Shown here piece by piece: positions 47,585 through 56,300 of a stretch of DNA of 64,000 nt. Numbering within the stretch: the first letter of the stretch is position 1; each line of letters starts with the position of its first letter. Made by a program: the position numbers and the translations under genes. The DNA is from Candidatus Baltobacteraceae bacterium (GTDB taxonomy: Bacteria; Vulcanimicrobiota; Vulcanimicrobiia; Vulcanimicrobiales; Vulcanimicrobiaceae): positions 1-64,000 of the forward strand of contig DATJTX010000014.1 in NCBI GenBank assembly GCA_035502855.1, read 5' to 3'. The notes under the pieces were generated by a model. That model saw nothing but the letters and a program-made list of their open reading frames with translations, was not told where the DNA came from and did not search any database.

Positions 47585-49150
47585 TTACGCCAGTCCCTCG
47601 ACGGCGCTCGGGATGACACGTTGTCGTACCGGCGCAACGATGTCGAGCAGTCCCAAATGCGAACCGTCTTTCGATGAAAACCACACCCAGGGATCGTCGA
47701 GATAGTCCGAGTGAATGAGCGGATGGAGCGGCGTCATGTGACGGCTCCCTTCCTCATTACGGCAGACGTCTGCATACGAGCTGATTTCGTTGCAGATCGG
47801 ATCCTGGAAGTACCAGTAGTTCGCCCAGAAAATCGTCGATGCCGATTCCTGCTCGAGCAATGACTCGTCGGCGCTGAAAATCTTCTCGAACGCCTTGCCG
47901 CGCCACTCTTCATAGGATACCGACGGTGTCGTGCCGGCGACGTTGAAGAAGTAGCGGGTCTTCTCGAGCGACGAGCCCAACATGACGAAAGCGCGAACCT
48001 TACCGTAGGCGGCTGCGTCGAGCGCACCCTGTTCGCATGCCTGTTTGAGCCGCGTGATCGCATCGGTGGCGATCGTACCGCCGAGGCTGTGCGAGAGCAC
48101 GATCACGCGGTCGTAGTGGTATCCGCCGTTGCGCGCCGGCGTGACCGCGCGCAGGATCGCCGTCACGGCGGTATCCAAGATCGCGTCGCGCAGCGCGTAG
48201 AACTTCGCGTCGTTTTCATCGCGGGTCGTGTAGACTTGCACGTCGCCGAAGAATCCGACGATGAAATCGATCAGCAGCGCATAGCCGATCTGAAACGCGA
48301 GAAAGATCCCGACCAGCAAGCCGATCCCGGACCAACCCATCGAGCCTCGCGGGAACTTGGCGACCGCCATGAGATAGATCAGCACGCCGCCGAGGACGAC
48401 CAGGATGCCGATTGCGAGCGCGCGGTGCCAAATCGCGGCGCGATTGTCCCGCAACGCCCCGCGCTGCATCCAGGTCTTGACGATGGCCGCCAGTGCTTGG
48501 CCCACCAGAAACGCACCGACGATGCCCACCAAAAGCCACACGACGATCTTGACGCGCGCTCCGCCCGGAGCCGCTGCGTTCGCGTTGAGAACCGTCAGCG
48601 CTTCGCCGACGCTGGAATGCGTCATCAAACCGGTGATCGTCAAAACCTGGATCGCCGAGAGCCACACGGCGGTGATCGAGAGTCCAAAGAGCACGAATGC
48701 GAGAACCAGCGCCCCGCCGATAAAGCTGTAGTCGAAGAACTGTTTCCAGAACGGCGCGCGAATGCGCGCCGTGGTGTTGAACGGCGCGAAGACCGATTGC
48801 AGAATCCACTGCAGGACCAAGAACCAATTGGTCGCCCCTTTGTCGATCGGGCTCCAATACGCTTCGATGACGTCGTAGAACGTCGCCTTGGGATCGGCGA
48901 AGTCGTCGCCCTTTCGCAGGACGCGCGTGGTCGTCGGCAACGGGTCGTCTTGCCCCGGCTCGAGCACGCCGCGCGGGTTGATCACCGCCAGTCCGTAGGC
49001 CTCGGCGCCGTCGCGCTCGTTCAGGCGAGCGCAGAGATCAGCGGCGACTTGGTCCTGAAACTCATAACGGGGATGCGAGGCAACGCCGTGCACCGCGACG
49101 ATCGCAACCCGTTCGGCATTGGCTACGTCTTCCACGCCCATGCATTCCAT
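47585..49150 (-). CDS. Membrane-embedded alpha/beta hydrolase (lipase-like)
   Basis: A 521-residue protein with a split alpha/beta-hydrolase fold. The N-terminal strand VAIVAVHGVASHPRYEFQ is followed by an insertion of five or six membrane helices (about 110-280: GALVLAFVLFGLSITAVWL, VVWLLVGIVGAFLVGQAL, IGILVVLGGVLIYLMAVA). The nucleophile elbow comes after it: RVIVLSHSLGGTIATDAI, GxSxG type. The C-terminal part has SYEEWRGKAFEKIF and a terminal DGSHLGLLDIV that may supply the His. ATG 49150 or 49141 is possible; both lie inside the end of the binding-protein gene. The substrate is unknown; lipid or ester hydrolysis at the membrane is a reasonable guess. Confidence 0.7.
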   Translation of the reverse strand: MECMGVEDVANAERVAIVAVHGVASHPRYEFQDQVAADLCARLNERDGAEAYGLAVINPRGVLEPGQDDPLPTTTRVLRKGDDFADPKATFYDVIEAYWSPIDKGATNWFLVLQWILQSVFAPFNTTARIRAPFWKQFFDYSFIGGALVLAFVLFGLSITAVWLSAIQVLTITGLMTHSSVGEALTVLNANAAAPGGARVKIVVWLLVGIVGAFLVGQALAAIVKTWMQRGALRDNRAAIWHRALAIGILVVLGGVLIYLMAVAKFPRGSMGWSGIGLLVGIFLAFQIGYALLIDFIVGFFGDVQVYTTRDENDAKFYALRDAILDTAVTAILRAVTPARNGGYHYDRVIVLSHSLGGTIATDAITRLKQACEQGALDAAAYGKVRAFVMLGSSLEKTRYFFNVAGTTPSVSYEEWRGKAFEKIFSADESLLEQESASTIFWANYWYFQDPICNEISSYADVCRNEEGSRHMTPLHPLIHSDYLDDPWVWFSSKDGSHLGLLDIVAPVRQRVIPSAVEGLA

Positions 49151-50706
49151 GTCGGCAGAAACGCGTTGGGAGCAAAGCCGTGCAGCCGGTCGCGATACGC
49201 GTAGACGTAGCGCGCGTTGAAGAGATAGAGTAGCGGCACCTGCGCCGCGACGCGCCGCGCGATCTCGCCGTAGAGGCGACGTCGCTGCTGCTGCGAGACG
49301 CTCGCCAATGCGACACGTTCGAGCGCATCGACACGCGGGTCGCACCAGCGCATGTAGTTCGAGGGAGCTTTGCACGCAAGGACGTCCGAATCGTCCGGAT
49401 CGGCACCCATCGTGAACGGCACGTAGGCGAGGTCGAACCGGCCGGCCGCGAGGATTCCGGAGACCGGAAGAAAGAGCTGGGCGTTGCTGATGCTCTCGAC
49501 CGAGACGTCGATGCCGCGTCGGCGCAGCATGGCCTGAACCGCAGCGGCAACGTGCACCCCCGTGACCGATTCGGGAAACTGCACGTACGTCAGACGCAAT
49601 GGCACGCCGCCGCGTTCACGCATGCCCCTCGGCCCGCGTTTCCATCCCGCAGCGTCGAGCAGCGCGTCGGCAGCGTGCGGATCGTATGCCGGCTCGTGAA
49701 TCGCCGGATCGTACGCCCACGAGAACTGCGGCTGCAGCATGTCGGTCACGGGATAGGCGCCCAGCGTGATCTTCGCGCTGATCAGTCCGCGATCGATCGA
49801 CATCGCGATCGCGCGCCGCACGCGAACGTCGTCGAGGGGAGCGCGTGCGGTATTGAAAACGAGCGCGGCGATCACCGCGGTCGGGGTTGAGTAGAGACGC
49901 ACGTCCGGATCGCGCGCCGCGATCGAACGCTGCGCCGGCGCGATGAGGTTCCAGTCGAGCGCGCCGGATTGCAGAAGAAGCAGATTGGTCGAAGTATCGG
50001 GGACGATGCGTACTTCGAGACGATCGATCGCGGGCTTGCCGCGCCAGTAGAGCGGGTTGGCGCGATAGGTCAGCATGTTGCCGTGCGACCACGAAACGAA
50101 ATCGAACGGACCGTCGCCGACCGCCGGCACGCGCGCGAGCGGAAGGTGGGCAGGCAGCACGACTTGCGGAATGATGCCGTACGAGAAGTAGGTCAGCACC
50201 GCCGGCGCCCACGCGCGGCGCAAATGCAGCACGACCGTGTGCGCATCGGGCGCGCTCGCGCGATCGATCAATTCGTAACCTTCGTGGGTGCGCACCGGAT
50301 TGCGCGGATCGAGAATTTCGCGGAGCGTGTAGAGCACGTCGGCGCTGGTGAGCGCCGAGCCGTCGCTCCAGCGCACGTTGCGGCGCAGGTGGTACACGAT
50401 CGTGCGCCCGTCGGCGGAGAGATCGCCGTTCGCGCGGCTCGGAATCCGCGTCAGGAGCACCGGAACCGGGTGGCCGTGCGCATCGAGATCGACGAACGGC
50501 TCATAGACCAGGCGCGCGACCTGCGCGTCGGCCAAGGACGCGTCCGGTTGAATGAAGAGCGGGTTCAGGGTCGTCGGGTCTTTGGCAAGGTCGAATCGCA
50601 CGACGCCGGGCGGCGCCGCCGCGGGCGCGCCGGTTTTGGCGCAGGCAGCGAGCAGGGCAAGCGTCAGGAGCAGGTTGAATGAACGGATCGATGCTGCTAT
50701 AGTCAA
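49123..50706 (-). CDS. ABC-transporter solute-binding lipoprotein (family 5)
   Basis: Peptide/nickel/opine-type binding protein. A lipoprotein signal (LLLTLALLAACAKTG) is followed by the SBP_bac_5 domain: VVRFDLAKDPTTLNPLFIQ, ARLVYEPFVDLDAHG, TIVYHLRRNVRWSDGSALTSADVLYTL, GDGPFDFVSWSHG and VRRAIAMSIDRGLI. Length 527. No ATG or GTG lies near the signal; TTG 50706 is the likely start, without a strong ribosome binding site. It is divergent from the Lrp-type gene (42 bases between starts) and overlaps the hydrolase gene. No permease or ATPase genes are nearby, so it is an orphan binding protein here. Confidence 0.85.
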   Translation of the reverse strand: MTIAASIRSFNLLLTLALLAACAKTGAPAAAPPGVVRFDLAKDPTTLNPLFIQPDASLADAQVARLVYEPFVDLDAHGHPVPVLLTRIPSRANGDLSADGRTIVYHLRRNVRWSDGSALTSADVLYTLREILDPRNPVRTHEGYELIDRASAPDAHTVVLHLRRAWAPAVLTYFSYGIIPQVVLPAHLPLARVPAVGDGPFDFVSWSHGNMLTYRANPLYWRGKPAIDRLEVRIVPDTSTNLLLLQSGALDWNLIAPAQRSIAARDPDVRLYSTPTAVIAALVFNTARAPLDDVRVRRAIAMSIDRGLISAKITLGAYPVTDMLQPQFSWAYDPAIHEPAYDPHAADALLDAAGWKRGPRGMRERGGVPLRLTYVQFPESVTGVHVAAAVQAMLRRRGIDVSVESISNAQLFLPVSGILAAGRFDLAYVPFTMGADPDDSDVLACKAPSNYMRWCDPRVDALERVALASVSQQQRRRLYGEIARRVAAQVPLLYLFNARYVYAYRDRLHGFAPNAFLPTWNAWAWKT

Positions 50707-50748
50707 AACGCCGAATATCTTGCGGCAGAAAATGCGACTTTGGCGAAT
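50707..50748. promoter_or_regulatory. Short divergent control region with GCGAATAT repeats
   Basis: The 42 bases between the TTG of the binding lipoprotein and the ATG of the Lrp-type regulator contain two directly repeated GSCGAATAT elements (GCCGAATAT at 50710-50718, GGCGAATAT at 50742-50750) spaced 32 bases, three helical turns apart. Lrp-family proteins often bind such phased sites beside their own gene. It may regulate both divergent genes. Confidence 0.4.
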
Positions 50749-51216
50749 ATGATTGTATCCGACGACCTCGATCAACTCGACCTCGCGCTTCTCGAGGCTC
50801 TTCAGCGCAACGGACGCTCGACCTTCGCCGAACTGGGGATGCTGGTCGGCTTGAAGCCGCCGGCCGTCCACGATCGCGTCAAGCGGCTCGAAGCGCGCGG
50901 GCATATCCGCGGCTACAGCGCGCAACTCGACGGACGCCGCTTGGGTCTGGAGCTCATCGCGTTCGTGAGCTGCTACACCACGCCGGACGCGGCGTACGAA
51001 CAATTCACCCGGGCGCTCAGCGAGATGCCGGAGGTTTGCGAGGTGCATTCGGTCGCGGGCGAAGAGTCGTTCGTGTGCAAGGTGATGACGCGCTCGACAG
51101 CGCACCTCGACGAGCTGCTTTCACGCTTGAAAGCGCTGCCCGGCATGGCGCGCACCAAAACGACGATCGTTCTCTCGACGCCGTTCGAACGCGGCGGAAT
51201 AGCGGTTGTGTCGTGA
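50749..51216 (+). CDS. Lrp/AsnC-family transcriptional regulator
   Basis: 155 residues. N-terminal winged HTH (DLDQLDLALLEALQRNGRSTFAELGMLVGLKPPAVHDRVKRLEARG, seen as the helix 2-turn-helix 3 LGMLVGLKPPAVHDRVKRL), then the RAM/ligand-binding domain (LGLELIAFVSC, VCEVHSVAGEESFVCKVM, RTKTTIVLSTPFE). Such regulators sense amino acids. ATG 50749 is preferred over TTG 50740. Its stop overlaps the kdd start (GTGA), so it is co-transcribed with the lysine genes and likely responds to lysine or a derivative. Confidence 0.9.
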   Translation: MIVSDDLDQLDLALLEALQRNGRSTFAELGMLVGLKPPAVHDRVKRLEARGHIRGYSAQLDGRRLGLELIAFVSCYTTPDAAYEQFTRALSEMPEVCEVHSVAGEESFVCKVMTRSTAHLDELLSRLKALPGMARTKTTIVLSTPFERGGIAVVS

Positions 51217-52283
51217 ACGCCGCTGCCAAGCGCCGCGTCCATCCGCTGGGCGCGCACCGCGTCATCAATCCGCCCGGAGCGATGCCGCAGAACGCGTGGA
51301 AGATCGACAACACGCCGGTCGCGTTCGAGAATGAGATCCTGTGCGATGTCGACGTGCTCAACATCGACTCGGCGTCGTTCAAGCAGATCGCCGATTTCTG
51401 CGAAGGCAAGAGCGCGCAGATCGCCGATCACGTGCGCGGCATCGTCCGCGAGCGCGGCAAACAGCATAACCCGGTAACCGGAAGCGGGGGCATGTTCATC
51501 GGACAGGTGCGCGAGGTCGGAAAAGCGTTGCGCAGCCGCATTCCGCTGCGTCCGGGGGAGCGGATCGCCTCGCTGGTTTCGCTCACGCTCACCCCGCTCT
51601 TCATTGAATCGATCGAACGCGTCGAGGTACCGACCGGCCGGATTTGGATTCGCGGCCAAGCCGTGCTCTTCGAATCCGGGCTATGGGCCAAGCTGCCGGA
51701 GGACATCGACGAAAACGTGGCGCTGGCCGTACTCGACGTCGCCGGCGCGCCGGCCCAAGTGCGGCGCCTCTGCAAACCAGGAGCAACGGTTGCGGTGCTG
51801 GGCGCCGACGGCAAAAGCGGCATGCTCTGCTGCGCGCAAGCGCGGGCCGGTGTCGGTCCGCAGGGTTTGGTGGTCGGCGTCGCACCGTCGGATGCCACCG
51901 CCGGCGCGCGCCTCTTGATCGACCATGGTTTCGTCGACGCGTTCGTCGCCGCCGACGCACGCGACACGCTCGACTTCTGCGAACGTTTCACCGCCGTCGT
52001 TCCGCAGCTCGCGGATATCACGATCAACTGCGTCAACGTCCCGGGCACCGAACTCAGCTCGATCCTTTGCACGAAGGACGGCGGCACCGTCTACTTCTTC
52101 TCGATGTCGACCTCGTTCACGGCCGCCGCGCTCGGCGCCGAGGGCGTGGGTAAGGACGTCACGATGATCGTCGGCAACGGCTACGCGCGCGGCCACGCCG
52201 ACGTCGCCCTGCAAACGTTGCGCGACAACCCGGCAATCCACACGTACTTCAACGAAAAATTCGGCACCCACGAAGGACCCTGA
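51213..52283 (+). CDS. kdd: L-erythro-3,5-diaminohexanoate dehydrogenase
   Basis: Oxidative deamination of 3,5-diaminohexanoate in lysine fermentation. The 356 residues follow the family: KRRVHPLGAHRVINPPGAMPQNAWKIDN (in two blocks) at the start, DVLNIDSASFKQI, HNPVTGSGGMFIG and a C-terminal NAD-type domain (ATVAVLGADGKSGMLC, TVYFFSMSTSFTAAALGAEGVGKDV). GTG 51213 overlaps the Lrp stop. kamA follows after 3 bases. The intermediate step enzymes (5,6-aminomutase KamDE) and the later Kce and Kal are not in this window. Confidence 0.88.
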   Translation: MNAAAKRRVHPLGAHRVINPPGAMPQNAWKIDNTPVAFENEILCDVDVLNIDSASFKQIADFCEGKSAQIADHVRGIVRERGKQHNPVTGSGGMFIGQVREVGKALRSRIPLRPGERIASLVSLTLTPLFIESIERVEVPTGRIWIRGQAVLFESGLWAKLPEDIDENVALAVLDVAGAPAQVRRLCKPGATVAVLGADGKSGMLCCAQARAGVGPQGLVVGVAPSDATAGARLLIDHGFVDAFVAADARDTLDFCERFTAVVPQLADITINCVNVPGTELSSILCTKDGGTVYFFSMSTSFTAAALGAEGVGKDVTMIVGNGYARGHADVALQTLRDNPAIHTYFNEKFGTHEGP

Positions 52284-52286
52284 CGC

Positions 52287-53660
52287 ATGACCCCGATCAC
52301 CCACCTCAAACCTCCGGCTGCGCCGTCGCAATTCGAGTACCGGCAGCTCAAGCAAGGTGAATTCTGGCGCCACGTGCCTGCTTACCGCGAGATCGGTGAA
52401 GCCACGTTTCTCGATCACTTGTGGCAACAGAAAAACGCGGTGAAGACGCCGCAAGAGTTGCTCGCGACGATCAAGGATCTGGTCTCGAGCGAGTTCTTCG
52501 CCGACGTCGAGGCCGGATTTGCCCGTGCGCCGATGGCGGTACGAGTCTCTCCCTACGCGCTCGCGCTGATCGACTGGAACGACCCGGAGAACGATCCGAT
52601 TCGCCGGCAATTCGTCCCGCTCGCGTCGGCCCTCTTGCCCGACCATCCGCGCCTCACGCTGGATTCACTGCACGAACAGGCCGATTCGCCGGTGCCGGGC
52701 CTCGTGCATCGCTACGTCGACAAAGCGCTCTTTCTTCCGCTGAATACCTGCCCGGTCTACTGCCGCTTCTGCACGCGCAGTTACGCGATCGGTCCCGACA
52801 CGGAAAACGTCGATAAGGTCGCGCTCGCCAAGACGCCCAAACAATGGGAAGATGCGTTCCAGTACATCAGCGAGCGCCCCGAGCTCGAAGACATCGTGAT
52901 CTCGGGCGGCGACGCATATCAGCTTCCGCCCAAGAATATCGCGCTGATCGGCAATGCGCTGCTCGACATTCCGCACGTGCGCCGCATGCGCTTCGCCACC
53001 AAAGGCCCGGCGATCATGCCGATGAAGCTGATGACCGATATAGCGTGGCTCGACGCGCTCACCGGCGTCGTCGAGCGCGGGCGCGGCATGGGCAAGGACG
53101 TCGTACTGCACACGCACTTCAACGCGCCCGAAGAGATCACGTGGATTACCGAGAAAGCGCTGCGCCTGCTCTTCGAACGCGCGATCTTCGTACGCAATCA
53201 ATCGGTGCTGATCCGCGGCGTCAACGATACGCCCGAGCGGATGGCGCTGCTGGTGAAACGGCTCGAATATGTCAACGTCCATCCGTATTACGTCTATATG
53301 CACGACATGGTCAAAGGCGTGGAGGAGCTGCGAACCACCGTGCAGACCTCGATCGACATCGAGAAGTTCGTCCGCGGCGCGACCGCCGGCTACAATACAC
53401 CGCTCTTCATTTGCGACGCGCCGGGCGGCGGAGGCAAGCGCGACATCCATTCGTTCGACTACTACGATCGCGAGAACGGCATCTGCGTCTACACCGCGCC
53501 GGCGGTCAAGAAGAACAAAGCGTTCGTGTACTTCGACCCGATCGACAAACTCTCGCCGCAAGCGCAGGCGCGCTGGGCGGTCAAGGAAATCCAGGACGAA
53601 ATGATCCGCGAAGCCCTGCGTAGGGCGGGCGACGCCGCCGACGAACTCGTTCTTGCATGA
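52287..53660 (+). CDS. kamA: L-lysine 2,3-aminomutase
   Basis: Radical SAM and PLP enzyme converting L-lysine to L-beta-lysine. The cluster motif CPVYCRFCTRS (CxxxCxxC, about residue 153) is intact, VISGGDAYQLPP follows, and the PLP-lysine region near the C-terminus is ICDAPGGGGKRDIHSFDYYD. At 457 residues it is the usual size. It is preceded by kdd and followed, with 4-base overlap, by a membrane-anchored hypothetical. The product may feed lysine catabolism (with kdd) or beta-lysine osmolyte pathways. Confidence 0.94.
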   Translation: MTPITHLKPPAAPSQFEYRQLKQGEFWRHVPAYREIGEATFLDHLWQQKNAVKTPQELLATIKDLVSSEFFADVEAGFARAPMAVRVSPYALALIDWNDPENDPIRRQFVPLASALLPDHPRLTLDSLHEQADSPVPGLVHRYVDKALFLPLNTCPVYCRFCTRSYAIGPDTENVDKVALAKTPKQWEDAFQYISERPELEDIVISGGDAYQLPPKNIALIGNALLDIPHVRRMRFATKGPAIMPMKLMTDIAWLDALTGVVERGRGMGKDVVLHTHFNAPEEITWITEKALRLLFERAIFVRNQSVLIRGVNDTPERMALLVKRLEYVNVHPYYVYMHDMVKGVEELRTTVQTSIDIEKFVRGATAGYNTPLFICDAPGGGGKRDIHSFDYYDRENGICVYTAPAVKKNKAFVYFDPIDKLSPQAQARWAVKEIQDEMIREALRRAGDAADELVLA

Positions 53661-54298
53661 CGGAGAAGGCGTTTCGCCTCGACTTCTTCATCGCGCTTGC
53701 CGCGCTGCTCGTCAGCGCGCTGACTGCAGCGACGCTGGTGTATCAAACACATGTGATCGGTCAGCAGTACGCGGCTACGATCTGGCCGTACATAAGCTCC
53801 GACAGTGGTATGTCGCCGACCGGTCTGAGCCTGCGCGTCGTGAACGACGGCCTCGGCCCCGCGCTCGTGCAATCGGCGCAGCTCATCGTTGACGGCAAGA
53901 ACGTTCCGGGTTGGGGCGACTTCTTTCACGCGTTGCTGCGGGATCAAAAGACGCGCGCGTACTTTGAGCAGAAAACCGCTGACGTTCTCGCGGGCAAGCC
54001 CTTCACCGGATCGATCGCAACGTCTTCCCTCGGGCCCGGCACCACGATACGACCCGGCGATTCGATGACGCTGATCCGGATGGAACTGCCCGGAGCGCCG
54101 ATCGACACGATGAAACGCCACACCATTGGTCTGAAGCTCTGCTATTGCTCGCTGAACAAGAGCTGCTGGATACTCGATACGACCGTCATCAAAACGCCGC
54201 AGGAAACGCGTCCCGTTGCCACCTGCCCGAACCCCACATCGATCGCCGCACAGCCGTTCATGTCCCCTTCTGCGCCCCCGCGTAAAAAATCACTTTGA
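53657..54298 (+). CDS. Membrane-anchored hypothetical protein, 213 aa
   Basis: One N-terminal helix (LDFFIALAALLVSALTAATLVYQ, residues 8-30) anchors a beta-rich outside domain (SLRVVNDGLGPALVQSAQLIVDGK, TIRPGDSMTLIRMEL). A Cys-containing strand region (LKLCYCSLNKSCW) and a Pro-rich tail follow. I do not recognise a characterised family. ATG 53657 overlaps the kamA stop. Its 3' end overlaps the convergent DUF5916 gene by 41 bases, so the Pro-rich tail may be a recent extension. Confidence 0.7.
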   Translation: MTEKAFRLDFFIALAALLVSALTAATLVYQTHVIGQQYAATIWPYISSDSGMSPTGLSLRVVNDGLGPALVQSAQLIVDGKNVPGWGDFFHALLRDQKTRAYFEQKTADVLAGKPFTGSIATSSLGPGTTIRPGDSMTLIRMELPGAPIDTMKRHTIGLKLCYCSLNKSCWILDTTVIKTPQETRPVATCPNPTSIAAQPFMSPSAPPRKKSL

Positions 54299-56300
54299 AG
54301 ATCGCCTGTGGGACGGTCGTGAGCGTGTTCGGATCGCCGTACGCGAGGTAGAACTCGTAATCACGCAAGCGCAGGTGATAGGCGACTGACACGTTCGCGC
54401 ACACGCCTTCGCAATCGCCGCCGCCGTTCGGATCGGGAGGCATTCCGGTGATCCGCCGTACGCCGATCGCGAGAGACGAATCGCGGTCGATTTGATAGCT
54501 GTAACTCACGTCGTCGAACCACTGGGCGTTATCGGGCGCTTTGCCGTCCATCCACTGCTGGGTGCTGTCGACCGTAAACGTCAGCAACCCGCGTGAGCCG
54601 ACGCGCATCGTCGTCGTGCGATACCACGTATCGAGCCGTCCGAGACCATAGCGTCCCGTGTAGTATTGGATCTGCGTCGGCGTGGCCGACGACCCGTGCG
54701 AGGGGAAGTTGCTCATGTTGTTCTGCGTGCCGCTGTGAAATGTCACACTGAAACCTGCGCTCTGCGAGACCGGCTCGAGCGTGGGGCCGAAGCGCCAATA
54801 GTCCGATCCGGTAAAGAGCTGCAGGTCCCACGTGCTCTTGGTCAGCACGTCGAGAAGCAGTTGCGTATCACTCTGCGCTTGTCCGTACGCGACGCCCGCG
54901 TAGCTGTCGCGAAAAACGTCGATACCGGCTGAGAGAAGCTTGTCGTTTCCGTCGAAGGTCCACACCCGCGCCGAGTAGACGCCGTAGCCGGCGAGGCCGG
55001 GATGCGAGTCGAAGCCGTCAACCGGATTGAACTGGCTCCCGACCTTGCGCATCGACCCAAAGAGCGCGAAGTGCTGGTTGCCCCAGCCGCCGCCGCCGTC
55101 GATCCAGTTTCCCTGCGAGGGATCGGTCACGAGCGCGCCCGTCTCTTGCGCATCGTTGAGGTACGCGCTCAGATACTTGCCGTTCCACCAACTCAACCCC
55201 CCTTGGCTGGTCGCGTCGGTAAGGCCCGGCAAATCCGTCAGCACGTGTTGGAAGGCGGCGTTCCAGTGCGTGTTGGGCGACATGTAGTTCAGCGCCGCCG
55301 CGGCGTCGGTGCGGTCGTCGCCGATCGCGTCGAAGGCTGCCAAGCCGAACTCACCCTGGCGGCCTTCGAACGCATAGCCTTCGCGCGGCGTCGGGATCGC
55401 CGGCGTGTAGAGCGTCGTGCGGAAGCCGTTGCACACGTTGCAGTTGAAAGCGTCGTAGTAACTCGCCGCTTGGGTGAAAAACGGCCGCACTTCGCTGTAG
55501 GTGCGTTGGAAAACGGTCGGTGAAATCGACTGCTGGTCGAGTTCGACGTTCGAGTAGTCCGGGTGAAAGGTCCCGAAGAAGGACGCCGTCTGCGCTACCG
55601 GGATCGAGAAATCCATGCCGACGCGCGAGGTGGCGCCGCCGATCGTGCGGCTTGCTCCTTCGGCCAGCGCGTACGGGGCGACGCGCGGCTTCGGCAGCGG
55701 CGCGCGCGCGACCAGCGGGAAATCTGCGGTACCCGCGCGGGCGGCATCGTCCGGATTCGTTTGCGCCGTATCGTACGACCAAACGTCGAGCGCTCCGGTG
55801 GTGCGGACGTACCGCACGAATTGGAGCCGCCATTTGCCGGCGTGCGCGCCGTGAATGACCGCGAGGGGGATCACCATCGAGACTGTGTAGCCGTCGGAGG
55901 TGAGCTTGCCGTGCGTTTGCCAGTGCGGCGAAAAATTCGCGTTCTCGGTCGAAGCCTCGTTGTGCGCGCCGATCGGATTGGATTCGAACTGATACTGGAA
56001 CCCGGCCGGGCCGGTCGGCCAGAGATCGACCCACACCGCGTCGTCGCTCCAGGCGAGGCCGCCGTTGAAGTTGCTGCCGCCGCTTACCGTATCGTCGACG
56101 TGCTGCGTCGCCACGATCGGAGTGCTTTGCTCCGCGTCGAAGCGCACGTAGAGAAACTTCCCGTCGCTCCACACGTAGACGTCGGTCTCATCTCGAGCAG
56201 GCCGCGCTGAGTTCACGTCCCACCTCAAACTGAGGTGCGCCGCGGGCGGCGCCGTCGGCACGGCGAACGTGCTGATCAACGCGAGCACCGGTGCGATCAC
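54258..56300 (-). CDS. CBM9-like plus DUF5916 outer-membrane-type protein
   Basis: 680 residues. A signal peptide is followed by a carbohydrate-binding family 9-like domain (about 20-190: DETDVYVWSDGKFLYVRFDAEQ, DAVWVDLWPTG, YTVSMVIPLAVI). The C-terminal region (about 210-680) has the DUF5916 pattern (GMDFSIPVAQTASFFGTFHPDYSNVELDQQSI in blocks; FFTQAASYY) with strand-rich, aromatic-ending repeats typical of an outer-membrane barrel. It ends YHLRLRDYEFYLAYGD...KVIFYAG. ATG 56300 overlaps the pentapeptide-repeat gene by 4 bases, placing it last in the blaI-led operon. Substrate unknown. Confidence 0.8.
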   Translation of the reverse strand: MIAPVLALISTFAVPTAPPAAHLSLRWDVNSARPARDETDVYVWSDGKFLYVRFDAEQSTPIVATQHVDDTVSGGSNFNGGLAWSDDAVWVDLWPTGPAGFQYQFESNPIGAHNEASTENANFSPHWQTHGKLTSDGYTVSMVIPLAVIHGAHAGKWRLQFVRYVRTTGALDVWSYDTAQTNPDDAARAGTADFPLVARAPLPKPRVAPYALAEGASRTIGGATSRVGMDFSIPVAQTASFFGTFHPDYSNVELDQQSISPTVFQRTYSEVRPFFTQAASYYDAFNCNVCNGFRTTLYTPAIPTPREGYAFEGRQGEFGLAAFDAIGDDRTDAAAALNYMSPNTHWNAAFQHVLTDLPGLTDATSQGGLSWWNGKYLSAYLNDAQETGALVTDPSQGNWIDGGGGWGNQHFALFGSMRKVGSQFNPVDGFDSHPGLAGYGVYSARVWTFDGNDKLLSAGIDVFRDSYAGVAYGQAQSDTQLLLDVLTKSTWDLQLFTGSDYWRFGPTLEPVSQSAGFSVTFHSGTQNNMSNFPSHGSSATPTQIQYYTGRYGLGRLDTWYRTTTMRVGSRGLLTFTVDSTQQWMDGKAPDNAQWFDDVSYSYQIDRDSSLAIGVRRITGMPPDPNGGGDCEGVCANVSVAYHLRLRDYEFYLAYGDPNTLTTVPQAIFKVIFYAGAQKGT

